Of a stretch of DNA of 64,000 nucleotides, positions 47,941 through 60,247 are shown one piece after another (within the stretch, counting starts at the first letter, position 1; each line of letters opens with the position of its first letter). Position numbers and translations under genes: made by a program. The notes under the pieces are model-generated. The model was not told where the DNA came from. It did not search any database and saw only the letters and a list, made by a program, of their open reading frames with translations. The stretch is from Bryobacterales bacterium (GTDB lineage: Bacteria; Acidobacteriota; Terriglobia; Bryobacterales; Bryobacteraceae), in contig PLOR01000057.1 in NCBI GenBank assembly GCA_003142185.1, positions 32,869 through 96,868 of the forward strand. The letters are read 5' to 3'.

Positions 47941-50273
47941 AGGTGCGCACCGGCACGGTGTGGAAACTCGCCGGGATTGCCGCGGCGGTCGTAGTAGCAG
48001 CCGGCATTGTCGTGCCTTATATCAACACCGGCTCGTACGGCGAGCGCTTGCGGAGCTCGCTCGAGCGCGCCCTGGGACGGCGGGTGGAATTCCGCGGGCG
48101 CGTGCGCTTCAGCCTGTTCAGCGGTCCGGGATTTTCGGTGGACGACGTGGTGATCCACGAAGATCCATCCATCGGCCTGGAGCCGATCGCGTACATGGAC
48201 ACGATGACGGTGCGGCCTAGCCTGTGGTCGCTGGCCGGGGGCCGTTTCGTGATTGCCTCCCTCAAGTTGGATGGCGCGAGCATCAACCTGGCCAAGTCCG
48301 GCCCGGCCGCGGAGTGGGGCCGCTGGAATTTCGCGTCGCTCGTCAATCGCTCGGTGATGAGCCGCGCGCCCTCGCTGCACGTGCGCAACGGCCGCATCCA
48401 TTTCAAATTCGGCGACGAAAAGTCGGTGTTCTATCTGACTGAAACCGACCTCGACATTTCACCGCCGGGAGCGGCGGGTGGCGGATGGGTTCTCGATTGC
48501 TCGGCCCAACCGGCGCGCACCGATCGCGCCGCGCAAGGGCTGGGAGAATTCCGTTTGCGGGGCCGCTGGTACGTGGCGCCGGAGCGGGTGGATCTGAACC
48601 TGGAGATTGATCGCACGCTGCTGGGCGAGATGACGGCGCTGCTGCGCGGCCAAGCCGGCGGCGTGCACGGGAGGATCTCGGCGCGGCTGCACCTGGCCGG
48701 GCCGATCGACCAGATCGGCATCGCCGGCCGGCTCAACATCGAAGATGTGCACCGCTGGGACCTGATGCCGCCGTACGGGCAGGGATGGCCGCTCGACGTG
48801 CGCGGCCGGCTGAATTTGCCCGGCCAGGATCTGGAGATCGAATCGGGCTCGGTGAACGGCGCGGCGTTGCCGCTCGAGGTGCGGCTGCACGCCAGCAATT
48901 ACTTGGCGCAGCCGCGCTGGGCGGCGTCGATCCGTTGGAATCGTTTCCCGCTGGGCCCGCTGCTGGAACTGGCGCGGCATATGGGGCTGGAAGTTCCGCC
49001 CAAGCTGGAGTTGGATGGCGCGGTGGACGGTGCCGTCGGCTACTCCGGCGCGGGCAGCCTGCAAGGTCAACTGGCGCTGCACGACGCAGCGGTCACCATT
49101 CCGGATGCGCCGCCGCTTACGCTCGATCAGGCCAGCATCGTACTCGATGGCGGCCATGCGCGGCTGGCGCCCACGCTGGTGCGCACCGCGGGCCAGGACC
49201 AGGCGCAAATCGAAGCCGATTATGCCTTCGGCGATGGCGCGTTCGATATCACGATCTCCGCCGGGCGCATGAAGGTGGCGGCCCTGCGCGCGCAGGTTAC
49301 GCTGGCGGCTGTTCCCTGGCTGGAACAGGTTAGGAGCGGCGATTGGAGCGGCCAGTTGCGCTACCATCGCGATGCCGGCACAGCGGGATGGACCGGCAGC
49401 CTGCAGGTCAATCAGGCCGAAATTCCGGTGGATGGCCTCCCCGATCCGCTGCGCATCGATTCCGCGCGGGTCGAGATCGATGGCGCGCGGGTGACCATCG
49501 ACCGGCTGCGCGGCGCCGCCGGCAAACTCAGCTTCACCGGCGATTACACATATCTGCCGGGAGCGCCGCACCCGCACCGCGTGCACCTGCGCGCGGCGGA
49601 ATGGGACGCAGCCGATGTGGAAGCGGAATGCCTGCCGATGCTACGCCGCGGATCGAGCCTGCTGGCCCGCGCCCTGGGCCGCACCACGCTGCCCGGTTGG
49701 TTGAAGGAGCGCCAGGTGGAGGGCACCATTCAGATCGATCGCCTGGCGCTCGACGGCGCGCGGCTGAACGCCGTGCGCTCGCGCCTGGAATGGGACGCGG
49801 GGCACGTAGAGTTCGGCAACTTCGAAGCCATGCTCGCTCACGCCGCCATCAAGGGCCGCCTGGCGGTGAATCTGAGTGGCTCGTTGCCGGCCTACCGCTT
49901 CACCGGACAAGTGAAGAACTTGCCGTGGCAATCGGGCGGCCTCGATGCGGAGGGTTCGCTCACCAGTTCCGGCATTGGCGCGCAGTTGGTGGCTAACCTG
50001 GCTTCGACAGGCACCTTCTCCGGGACCGCTCTCGACTTCGGCGCGGCCGCGCCTTGCCGCGCCACCGGCAACTATAGCCTGGCGTGGGCGCGCGGCGTTC
50101 CGCAGCTCAAACTCACCGGCCTCAACCTGCGCACCGCCGACGAAATCTACAGCGGCCGCGGCGCCACCCAGAACGATGGGAAGCTGCTAATCGTTCTGAC
50201 CAGCGGCGCCAAGGAACTGCGCGTGGCCGGCATCCCCGGCAAGCTGAAAGTGGAAGACACCGCGCGGCAGTAA
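47937..50273 (+). CDS. AsmA family protein
   Basis: A large inner-membrane-anchored periplasmic protein with one N-terminal helix (KLAGIAAAVVVAAGIVVPYI) and long beta-rich AsmA-type repeats, including ALGRRVEFRGRVRFSLFSGP and SLKLDGASINLAKSG. Members form bridge-like structures and take part in phospholipid transport or outer-membrane biogenesis. At 778 residues it is a mid-size member. The ATG overlaps the mocA stop; no functional tie to molybdenum metabolism is evident. Confidence 0.85.
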   Translation: MKVRTGTVWKLAGIAAAVVVAAGIVVPYINTGSYGERLRSSLERALGRRVEFRGRVRFSLFSGPGFSVDDVVIHEDPSIGLEPIAYMDTMTVRPSLWSLAGGRFVIASLKLDGASINLAKSGPAAEWGRWNFASLVNRSVMSRAPSLHVRNGRIHFKFGDEKSVFYLTETDLDISPPGAAGGGWVLDCSAQPARTDRAAQGLGEFRLRGRWYVAPERVDLNLEIDRTLLGEMTALLRGQAGGVHGRISARLHLAGPIDQIGIAGRLNIEDVHRWDLMPPYGQGWPLDVRGRLNLPGQDLEIESGSVNGAALPLEVRLHASNYLAQPRWAASIRWNRFPLGPLLELARHMGLEVPPKLELDGAVDGAVGYSGAGSLQGQLALHDAAVTIPDAPPLTLDQASIVLDGGHARLAPTLVRTAGQDQAQIEADYAFGDGAFDITISAGRMKVAALRAQVTLAAVPWLEQVRSGDWSGQLRYHRDAGTAGWTGSLQVNQAEIPVDGLPDPLRIDSARVEIDGARVTIDRLRGAAGKLSFTGDYTYLPGAPHPHRVHLRAAEWDAADVEAECLPMLRRGSSLLARALGRTTLPGWLKERQVEGTIQIDRLALDGARLNAVRSRLEWDAGHVEFGNFEAMLAHAAIKGRLAVNLSGSLPAYRFTGQVKNLPWQSGGLDAEGSLTSSGIGAQLVANLASTGTFSGTALDFGAAAPCRATGNYSLAWARGVPQLKLTGLNLRTADEIYSGRGATQNDGKLLIVLTSGAKELRVAGIPGKLKVEDTARQ

Positions 50274-50318
50274 CGTGACTCGCGGGTGCCGGCGCTAACA
50301 TGAGTGGGCTATAATGAA

Positions 50319-50348
50319 GGCAGGTTGTAGGGGAACTGCCCTTTTTTT
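50319..50348 (+). terminator. Hairpin plus seven Ts directly before fmdB
   Basis: GGCAG (50319-50323) and CTGCC (50336-50340) enclose a 12-base loop containing the purine-rich AGGGGAA that would be the fmdB ribosome site. C and seven Ts follow up to the fmdB ATG. It can act as the asmA terminator or as an attenuator; a TATAAT box lies at 50310-50315. Confidence 0.5.
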
Positions 50349-50684
50349 ATGCCCCTTTACGAATATCTTTGTCACCGGTGCGGGAAAAACTTCGAGGTTC
50401 TCCAAAAGTTCGCCGATGAGGCTCTGACTCTGCACCCGGAGTGCGGCGGCGAAGTGGAACGGCTGGTGTCGGCTCCCGCGCTCAAGTTCAAGGGGTCCGG
50501 TTGGTACATTAACGACTACGGAAGCGGCAAGGCTTCCGCGCCGGATTCCAAGAACGGACACGCAAACAAAACCGGCAGCAAGCCGGAGTCGAAGCCCGAA
50601 ACCAAGTCTGAAAGCAAGTCGGAGAGCAAGTCCGAAAGCAAGTCCGAAAGCAAACCCGCCCCTGCCGCAAGCGTAGAGAAGTAG
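50349..50684 (+). CDS. FmdB-type zinc-ribbon protein with Lys/Glu/Ser-rich tail
   Basis: The first 45 residues are the FmdB regulatory-protein ribbon: MPLYEYLCHRCGKNFEVLQK, then HPECGGEVERLVSAPALKFKG. The usual CPxCGG has become HPECGG, so one ligand may be histidine. The tail is a low-complexity SESK repeat (KSESKSESKSESK) made by a 12-bp tandem DNA repeat near 50606-50653. The function of the family is unclear. The start codon lies right after a terminator-like hairpin. Confidence 0.85.
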   Translation: MPLYEYLCHRCGKNFEVLQKFADEALTLHPECGGEVERLVSAPALKFKGSGWYINDYGSGKASAPDSKNGHANKTGSKPESKPETKSESKSESKSESKSESKPAPAASVEK

Positions 50685-50752
50685 CTACTTTCCTGCGCCG
50701 TCCTGCTCCTGGCCGGCTATCATTTCTCCGTCACATTCGAGTGATAGCCTAA

Positions 50753-52273
50753 ATGGTCATGAGAAAGATCCTGGCCTTAATCCTGATGGCGGTCAGCCTG
50801 TTGGGCGCCGCTCCGAAGAAACCGAAACTGGTGGTGGCAATCGTCATCGATCAGTTCCGCTATGACTATCTCACCCGCTACCGCTCGGACTATCACGGCG
50901 GTTTCGACCTGCTGCTGACCAAGGGCGCCCGATTCACCAACGCCCGCTACCAGCACTTCCCCACCGTGACCGCGGTGGGCCACAGCATCTTCCTCTCTGG
51001 CGCCATGCCCGCGCTCAGCGGCATAGTCGCCAACACATGGTACGACCGCGAGGCGGGCATGCAAGTCAGCAGCGTCTCCGATCCGGAGACAACGCTGGTG
51101 GGAGGGCTGCCGGGCGTGGGCTCCTCGCCGCGACGCATGCTGGTGGACACGGTGGGCGACGAGTTGAAGATCGCGGATGACAGCCAGTCGCGCGTGATCG
51201 GCATCTCGCTCAAGGACCGGGCCGCCATCCTGCCGGCCGGTCACATGGCCAACGCGGCTTATTGGTTCGACAGTAAGAGCGGCAAATTCGTTTCCAGCAC
51301 TTACTATTTCGCAGAGGCGCCGGCGTGGGTCAAAGAGGCGAACGCCACGCGCCCCGCCGACCGTTACGCCGGCCAGACCTGGTTGGGCCACCAGATGCCG
51401 CAGGCCGGCCAGTTGTATAGCGCGATCGAAGCCACGCCGTACGGCAATGAGATCGTCGAAGACTTCGCCGAACGTGCGCTGGCCGCAGAGCAACTGGGCC
51501 AGCGCGGCGTCACCGACCTGCTGGCGGTGAGTTTTTCTTCCAACGATTACGTCGGGCACGCTTATGGCCCGGATTCACCCGAAGCGCGAGCTATTTCGGC
51601 AGCTACCGACGAGTTACTGGGAAAGTTCTTCAGCGCGTTGGACCGCGCGGTGGGTCTCGATAACGTGCTGGTGGTGCTCACCGCGGACCACGGCGTGGCT
51701 CCCGTTCCCGAGGTGAACGCGGCTCGCCATATGCCGGGCGGCCGCATGCCGGATGGAGTCATCGCCAAGACAGTGCAGGACACCCTTAGCAAGAAATACG
51801 GCAAATTCGACTGGATCACCGCATCGCTCGAATCGGTGGTCTATCTCAATCGCGAGCTGATTGCCGTCAGGAAGCTCGACCTCGCCGAGGTGGAGCGCAC
51901 GGCCGCCGAGGCGTTGCGTAACGTGCCGCATGTCTTCCGCGTCTTTACCGGCGCCCAACTGGCAACCGGCGAGGCGCTCGAAGACTCGGTGGGACGCATG
52001 GCGATGAACGGCTATTTCCCACGCCGCGGCGCCGACCTGGAAGTGCTGACCGACCCTTACTGGATCTTCGGCAGTACGGGCACCACACACGGCCTTCCGT
52101 TTGGCTATGACACCCACGTACCCGTGATCTTCCTGGGCTCCGGCATTCGCGCCGGCGAGTACGACAACAACATCACACCGAATGATATAGCTCCTACGCT
52201 GGCTACCATCCTGCGCGTGGAAACCCCCAGCGGCGCGGTAGGCCGCGTGCTAGTGGAGATGTTCGGGCAGTAA
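50753..52273 (+). CDS. Secreted alkaline-phosphatase superfamily phosphodiesterase (PafA/NPP-like)
   Basis: A signal peptide (MRKILALILMAVSLLGAA) is followed by the metal-binding VAIVIDQFRYDYL, the nucleophile threonine in HFPTVTAVGHS, FSSNDYVGHAYGPDS, VLTADHGVAPVPE and a late histidine in GTTHGLPFGYD. The protein should hydrolyse phosphate mono- or diesters in the periplasm. The start may be the ATG at 50753 or the one two codons later. The 506-residue length fits the PafA-like group. Confidence 0.88.
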   Translation: MVMRKILALILMAVSLLGAAPKKPKLVVAIVIDQFRYDYLTRYRSDYHGGFDLLLTKGARFTNARYQHFPTVTAVGHSIFLSGAMPALSGIVANTWYDREAGMQVSSVSDPETTLVGGLPGVGSSPRRMLVDTVGDELKIADDSQSRVIGISLKDRAAILPAGHMANAAYWFDSKSGKFVSSTYYFAEAPAWVKEANATRPADRYAGQTWLGHQMPQAGQLYSAIEATPYGNEIVEDFAERALAAEQLGQRGVTDLLAVSFSSNDYVGHAYGPDSPEARAISAATDELLGKFFSALDRAVGLDNVLVVLTADHGVAPVPEVNAARHMPGGRMPDGVIAKTVQDTLSKKYGKFDWITASLESVVYLNRELIAVRKLDLAEVERTAAEALRNVPHVFRVFTGAQLATGEALEDSVGRMAMNGYFPRRGADLEVLTDPYWIFGSTGTTHGLPFGYDTHVPVIFLGSGIRAGEYDNNITPNDIAPTLATILRVETPSGAVGRVLVEMFGQ

Positions 52274-52388
52274 AGTCTCGGGGACGGAGTAACTCGCCTG
52301 TTCACGCCCTCCCGCCGTTCGATCCGTGTTTCGACCAGTTACAATTCAGATGTAGGGTTCCGCGACGGACGCGAGCTCCTGGAGGCGC

Positions 52389-53033
52389 ATGTCTCGTTCA
52401 CTCTTTTCAGTCCTGGCTGCGGTGGTGACTGTGGGCGGGCTCGCTGCTGTCGTATGGGCCTCGCGTCTCGCCGGTGCTATCTCACCTTCGCGGAGAAGGC
52501 TGCTTGCCGTCGCCTTGCTCCTCGCTTATGGCGCGGCGCTCTTTCTCCGGCCATCGCCGTGGCCGGTGATTGACCTCGCGGTTCTCGCGGGAGCCGTCGG
52601 TGGTGTGCTCTTAATCGAAGGCGGACTCCAGACTCCTGCATCTGTCGCCGTGTTTCTTGCCGTGGCAGCGGTTGTCGACCTCCTGTCATTTTCGGGTGGA
52701 TTCACCCACATACTGATACAGCGACACGCCGCCGGCTCCGGCAACTTACTGCTTTACCTCTGCCTGGTCATGCCGGTTCACGGGCACGCCATTCCGATCG
52801 TGGGAATCGGCGACCTGTTCGTCGGCGGAGCGGCCGCCACGGCGCTGCTCCGGCTCGGTCTGCGGCCGGCCGCTGTCATGGGGATGATCGCTGTGGGGCT
52901 TCTGAGCGCTCTCGCGTATGGGCTCTGGCGCGGTGGAGCGCCGGCCCTGCCGTTCATCGCGGTTGCCGTCTTCTTTCTGGTTTGGCGGACGCGGGCCGGG
53001 CGTGCCCGGCCCCTCCGGGCGGCGCGAGGATAG
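52389..53033 (+). CDS. Integral membrane protein of unknown function
   Basis: The 214-residue protein has about six hydrophobic helices and no recognisable family motif. Notable points are a conserved-looking SFSGGFTHILIQRHA loop and an Arg-rich C-terminus. GGAGG lies five bases before the ATG, and TACAAT at 52340-52345 is a possible -10 box. It is followed 34 bp later by the thioredoxin-like gene. Confidence 0.7.
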   Translation: MSRSLFSVLAAVVTVGGLAAVVWASRLAGAISPSRRRLLAVALLLAYGAALFLRPSPWPVIDLAVLAGAVGGVLLIEGGLQTPASVAVFLAVAAVVDLLSFSGGFTHILIQRHAAGSGNLLLYLCLVMPVHGHAIPIVGIGDLFVGGAAATALLRLGLRPAAVMGMIAVGLLSALAYGLWRGGAPALPFIAVAVFFLVWRTRAGRARPLRAARG

Positions 53034-53067
53034 CTACGAATTTGCGAGATGATGTAGTCAGTGAGCT

Positions 53068-54237
53068 ATGAGGTTACTCTTCGCACTCTTCGCTTCGGCG
53101 GGCATGGCCCTGGCAACCGGTTTCGATGGGACATGGGACGCCACCATACTCGCCGGTGGTGATCTGGTTCCCTTTCGGCTGGAAGTCAGCGAATCTCCCG
53201 CGCGCGTCTGCTTCTTCGAAGATACACAGCCGGTGTGTTCCACGGCGGCCCGCATAGAGGCGGGCAAACTGATCGCGCAGTGGGACTATCTTCGCCGCGA
53301 GCTGCGCCTGGAGATCGCCGGCGGTGGTTTGCAGGGCGTTTACCACAGCTTGCGGACCGGAAGCGATCTCGCGGTCCAGGCCAAGCCCCATCAGCCGCCT
53401 TCGCAGCAAGCGCAGCCGGCCGTGGATCTCGCGGGCGAGTGGGAGATCCATTCGAAGGAAAAGCCCGCGCTGGCCTGGCAGCTTCTGCTGCGCCAGAACG
53501 GCCACGAATTGAAGGGCACCATTCTGCGCGTGGATGGCGATGACGGAACGCTGGTGGGCACTGCGGCGGTGAAGCATTTTCTCGTCAGCCATTTTTCGGG
53601 CGACCGGCCGGTGATGCTCGAGGGCACCTTGGCCGACGACGGCAGCCTGGACCTGAAGTTCGAAGGCGGCCCTCTGTTTGCCCTGCGCCCGGCCGCGGCG
53701 CGCGCCCGCAACCTGGCGCCGCCGGCCGATCCGGCCACTTACGCCCGCGCCAAGGATCCCGCCCAGCGGTTCCGTTTCCGGCTGCCCGATCTCAACGGCC
53801 GCATTTATACCGAAGCCGATTTCCGAGGCAAACCGCTGGTAATCAGCATCACCGGAAGCTGGTGTCCGAATTGCCGCGACGAGGCGCCGTTTCTGGCGGA
53901 GCTTTACCAGCGCTATCACGCCGCCGGCCTGGAACTTGCGGCTTTCTGTTTCGAGCCGGCCGACAATACCGATCACGCGCAGTTGCGCGCCTTCCTGCGC
54001 CGGTTCAAGATCGCGTATCCGGCGCTGCTGGCGGGCGACCCTTCCACCCTCAAGACCGCGCTTTCCCAAATCGACAACATCGGCGCGTTTCCCACCACTA
54101 TCTACATCGGCAAGGACGGCCGTGTGCGCACCGTGCACACCGGCTTCCCCAGCGCCGCAAGCGGCGAGGAGTTGACGCGCGTGAAACGGGAAATCCGCGA
54201 GCTAGTGGATCGCATGCTCGCCGAACCGCCGGCGTAA
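53068..54237 (+). CDS. Periplasmic TlpA/redoxin-family thiol-disulfide protein with N-terminal beta domains
   Basis: A signal peptide (ending GMALATG) and two beta-rich lipocalin-like segments (DGTWDATILAGGDLVPFRLE, DLAGEWEIHSKEKP) precede a thioredoxin fold from residue 230 with the redox pair in ITGSWCPNCRDEAPFL and the cis-proline in GAFPTTIYIGKDG. It would reduce or isomerise disulfides of exported proteins. The N-terminal extension has a form seen in acidobacterial relatives. Confidence 0.85.
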   Translation: MRLLFALFASAGMALATGFDGTWDATILAGGDLVPFRLEVSESPARVCFFEDTQPVCSTAARIEAGKLIAQWDYLRRELRLEIAGGGLQGVYHSLRTGSDLAVQAKPHQPPSQQAQPAVDLAGEWEIHSKEKPALAWQLLLRQNGHELKGTILRVDGDDGTLVGTAAVKHFLVSHFSGDRPVMLEGTLADDGSLDLKFEGGPLFALRPAAARARNLAPPADPATYARAKDPAQRFRFRLPDLNGRIYTEADFRGKPLVISITGSWCPNCRDEAPFLAELYQRYHAAGLELAAFCFEPADNTDHAQLRAFLRRFKIAYPALLAGDPSTLKTALSQIDNIGAFPTTIYIGKDGRVRTVHTGFPSAASGEELTRVKREIRELVDRMLAEPPA

Positions 54238-54271
54238 TTTGTGGGGCGGCTCCCCTGGACCGCGCCCCGCA

Positions 54272-54324
54272 GGAAGAAAAGCCGAGATGACTCTCGGTTC
54301 AGCAGCCTTGACAGGCCGCGCCAC
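54272..54324 (-). repeat. Repeat family C (reverse)
   Basis: On the minus strand it starts CGTGGCGCGGCCTGTCAAGG and holds the CCGAGA/TCTCGG hairpin with a T-rich tail. It ends three bases from the rluD stop codon, in the gap between converging genes. Confidence 0.7.
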
Positions 54325-54326
54325 GA

Positions 54327-55247
54327 CTACGGCGCACCGCTCGATGCGGCCATCCACTCTTCCAACCCCCGCGGCAGCGGGGAGACCACTGTGACGGGTT
54401 CTCCATCGGCGGGGCGGAAGAAGCGGATGCGGTGGGCGTGCAGGAAATAGCGGCCTAACGCGGGGCGGCCGGGGGCTTGGGCGGGCGCGCCATAGAGCGT
54501 GTCGCCGGCGACGGGGTGGCCGATGCTGGCCAGGTGCACGCGGATCTGGTGGGTGCGGCCGGTGCCGATTTTCACTTCGAGAAAGGTGAAGCCGGGCAGG
54601 CGCGCGGTGACGCGGTATTCGGTGTGCGCGGGGCGTCCATCGCGGAGGCGCGCCGTCATTCGGGTGCGGTGGATGGGGTCGCGCGCAATAGGCCGGTCAA
54701 TGACGCCGCTTTCCTGCTTCACCACGCCGTGCACCAGCGCCAGGTAGACCTTCTCCACGCGGCGGCCGGAGAACTGGGCGGCCAGCTTTTGGTGCGCGGC
54801 ATCGTTCTTAGCGACCAGAATCACGCCGCTGGTGTAACGGTCGAGACGGTGGACGATTCCCGGCCGCATCTCGCCGCCCACGGCGGAGAGCGCGCCGAAG
54901 CGGTGCAGCAGCGCGTTCACCAGCGTTCCGGAATGGACGCCGGCGCCGGCGTGGACCACCATCCCAGCGGGCTTATCCACGGCCACCACGTCATCATCTT
55001 CGTAGAGGATGGTGAGCGGGATTTCCTCCGGCTCGGCGCGCAGGGGCGGGGGCTCGGCTGGTTCCACCTGGATGGATTCGCCGCCGCGGAGCAGGTAGGA
55101 AGCGCGCGCCGCCGCGCCGTTCACTAGCACGCGGCCATTGCGGATCCACTGCTGAATACGGGAACGGCTGTATTGCGGCAGACGTTCGTGGAGAACCTGG
55201 TCGATGCGCCTGCCGGCGTCGCCGCGATCGGCGGTGAAGTCCGCCAT
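54327..55247 (-). CDS. rluD: RluD-type 23S rRNA pseudouridine synthase
   Basis: An S4 RNA-binding domain (residues 12-70, [20 protein letters not shown]) precedes the RluA-family catalytic domain with the active aspartate in [19 protein letters not shown], later [18 protein letters not shown]. It isomerises uridines of helix 69 of 23S rRNA if it is a true RluD. The start is seven bases after the stop of the zinc-ribbon gene, implying a shared transcript. Confidence 0.92.
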   Translation of the reverse strand: MADFTADRGDAGRRIDQVLHERLPQYSRSRIQQWIRNGRVLVNGAAARASYLLRGGESIQVEPAEPPPLRAEPEEIPLTILYEDDDVVAVDKPAGMVVHAGAGVHSGTLVNALLHRFGALSAVGGEMRPGIVHRLDRYTSGVILVAKNDAAHQKLAAQFSGRRVEKVYLALVHGVVKQESGVIDRPIARDPIHRTRMTARLRDGRPAHTEYRVTARLPGFTFLEVKIGTGRTHQIRVHLASIGHPVAGDTLYGAPAQAPGRPALGRYFLHAHRIRFFRPADGEPVTVVSPLPRGLEEWMAASSGAP

Positions 55248-55253
55248 AAGCTC

Positions 55254-55631
55254 CTATGCCGAGGTGTTTCCGGCCACGGCCTCAGGTTGAGAGGGCGGCT
55301 CCAAGGGCCGCGAAACAAGCGGCCGGCGGTCGTAAAACTGCACCCGGCAGAACCTGCAATGATACAGGTTTCCGTGAGCCAACCGTTCGATCAGGTTCCA
55401 CAAGCCGCCCTGGATGCGGTCCACCACGTCAGGCTCGCCGAGACGCTTCAGCCGAAACGTTCCGCACTTCGGGCAGCGCGCGTGTGGCCCCAAGTGGAGG
55501 CGATACGGCCGCGCCAGATGCTGCTCGCGCTCGCACACGCAGCATTGAAAGATTCCCAGATAGGAAAAGTGTTCGATCAGCGTGCGGTGGACCCGCCGCA
55601 TCTTTCCTCCGCAGTGTATGCACTTTCGCAC
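55254..55631 (-). CDS. Zinc-ribbon protein of unknown function
   Basis: The 125-residue protein has four CxxC knuckles (CIHC, CCVC, CPKC, CRFC) and basic patches, suggesting two zinc ribbons and nucleic acid or rRNA contact. The start is a GTG. It lies directly upstream of rluD on the same strand, so a role near the ribosome is possible, but only context supports this. I do not recognise a named family. Confidence 0.65.
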   Translation of the reverse strand: MRKCIHCGGKMRRVHRTLIEHFSYLGIFQCCVCEREQHLARPYRLHLGPHARCPKCGTFRLKRLGEPDVVDRIQGGLWNLIERLAHGNLYHCRFCRVQFYDRRPLVSRPLEPPSQPEAVAGNTSA

Positions 55632-55725
55632 GGGGCTCCGACAATTAGTTTTAGCTCAATTTGCGGAACCGGCACAACTGGGGTCACAATAAGAAGTTCG
55701 CCCTTTCCACCCGAAGCAAGCCCTT

Positions 55726-58484
<2,759 letters not shown>

Positions 58485-58488
<4 letters not shown>

Positions 58489-59444
58489 GCCGGTACACGA
58501 AGCAACCGCTCGATTTCGCCGGGTTGCACACGGTTGGGCTGCGCGAGCGCGGCGGCAAAATCAGGACTGCGGACTTCGCGTCGCCGTACGTCAAGGGATC
58601 CGGCATGGGCGCGTGGCTGGATTCGCTGCCTCGCATCCTGGCGGGCGCGGACTTGCGCAAGGTAGCGGACGCCATCGCCGCCGCGCGCGCCCGGAAGCGC
58701 GCCATCATCTGGGCCTTGGGCGGCCACGTCATCAAGTGCGGCCTGGCGCCGGTGCTGATCGACCTGATGCGGCGCGGCTACGCCACCGTGTTCGCGCTGA
58801 ATGGTGCGGCGGCCATTCACGATTTCGAGATCGCGCTGGCCGGGCATACCAGTGAGGACGTGGAGGCGGCGCTACCGGACGGCCGCTTCGGATCGGCGGA
58901 AGAAACCGGCCGCGAAATGAATGATGCCATAGCCGTTGGTGTGCGCGACGGCCTGGGAATCGGCGAAGCGCTGGGCCGGCGCCTGGAAACTTTGGCCGAC
59001 CCGGCCTGCGCGCCGTTCAGCCTGTTGCTGCAGGCTTACCGCGCCGCCGCGCCCGTCACCGTACACGTGGCGATTGGAACCGACACGCCGCACACGCATC
59101 CGGCCGCAGATGGGGCGGCCATCGGCGCCGGCTCGCACCATGATTTTCGCCTGCTGTGTTCCTATGTCGCGGATCTCGACGATGGCGGCGTGTATCTGAA
59201 CGTGGGATCCGCGGTGGTACTGCCGGAGGTTTTCCTGAAGGCCGTTTCCGCGGTGCGCAACCTGGGCCACCCGTTGAGCGGATTCACCACCGCCAATTTC
59301 GATTTTCTACAACACTACCGGCCGCGGATGAACGTGGTGCAACGTCCCCACGCCGGTTCCGGTGGCGCCGGCTATGCCATCACGGGACATCACGAGCTGA
59401 TGATTCCCTTGCTGGCCGCGGCGCTGATCGAGAAGGATTCATGA
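58485..59444 (+). CDS. Deoxyhypusine-synthase-like protein of unknown function
   Basis: Conserved blocks [58 protein letters not shown] and the C-terminal [19 protein letters not shown] suggest the deoxyhypusine synthase fold with an NAD-binding core. Bacteria lack eIF5A, so the natural reaction is unclear; some bacterial relatives act on homospermidine, others are orphan. The ATG overlaps the uvrA stop (ATGA) and its stop overlaps the next ATG. Confidence 0.65.
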
Positions 59445-60247
59445 CGCCGGAAGAGCCGCCTGTGAATCCCCCGTCAGCCGCCGGCCGGCCGGTGGCCCCA
59501 GCCGCGCCGGAGGCCGCGCCGGAGTTTCCCTCCGCCCTGCCACCCCCGCCGGAGCGCGATCCGTTCTGGGGCTACAGCGACCTGCTCTGGTTGTTCGGCC
59601 TGGCGATCGCCAGCGTGCTGTCGGCTTTGGCCGTCGAGCGGATCGCCCTGAAGTTGTTCAAATTGGAAGTGGCAAGCATTGCCGCCGGGATGTTGGTGTT
59701 GTACGGTCTCTTGTGCGGCTCGCTGCGAATGATGTTTCGGGTGCTGTATGATCGCCCGTTCTGGCGCTCGCTGGGCTGGACACCTATCCGCATGCCGGTG
59801 ATGTGGGTGATACTGTGCGGCATGATGACCGCGGTCCTGGTGGCGGTGGCGAGCAGCCTGATCCACACGCCGACCGGCGACAACCCGATGACGCGACTGA
59901 TGGAGACGCGCGCCGATGTGCTGGTGATGGGCGTGCTGGGCATCACTCTGGGGCCGCTCTGCGAGGAATTGGTCTTTCGCGGATTTCTGCAGCCGCTGCT
60001 GGTCCGCAGCCTGGGCGCGGCGCCCGGCATTGTGCTGGCTGCCGTACCGTTCGGGCTGCTCCATCTCCAGGAGTACGGCAACTCGTGGCGTCACGCGCTG
60101 ATCATCGCAATGGCCGGCGCGGCCTTCGGATGGATGCGCCAGGCCACCGGTTCCACCAAGGCTGCCGCGATCATGCACGCGGCGTACAATTCGCTCTTCT
60201 TCATCGCGCTCATGACGGAAAAGAGGATTCTGCCCCAACTATGGTAG
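59441..60247 (+). CDS. CPBP family intramembrane metalloprotease
   Basis: The Rce1/CAAX-protease-like motifs are all present: [25 protein letters not shown] and [14 protein letters not shown] Pro-rich 45-residue cytoplasmic start precedes six or more helices. In bacteria the family is linked to membrane protein processing or self-immunity; no bacteriocin gene is nearby. It overlaps its neighbours by 4 bp (upstream) and 7 bp (downstream). Confidence 0.88.
   Translation: MTPEEPPVNPPSAAGRPVAPAAPEAAPEFPSALPPPPERDPFWGYSDLLWLFGLAIASVLSALAVERIALKLFKLEVASIAAGMLVLYGLLCGSLRMMFRVLYDRPFWRSLGWTPIRMPVMWVILCGMMTAVLVAVASSLIHTPTGDNPMTRLMETRADVLVMGVLGITLGPLCEELVFRGFLQPLLVRSLGAAPGIVLAAVPFGLLHLQEYGNSWRHALIIAMAGAAFGWMRQATGSTKAAAIMHAAYNSLFFIALMTEKRILPQLW

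Noticed and set aside
50606-50653. Short tandem repeats as a possible CRISPR-like array
   Set aside because: The units are 12 bp, contiguous without spacers, and encode the ESKS tail of fmdB.
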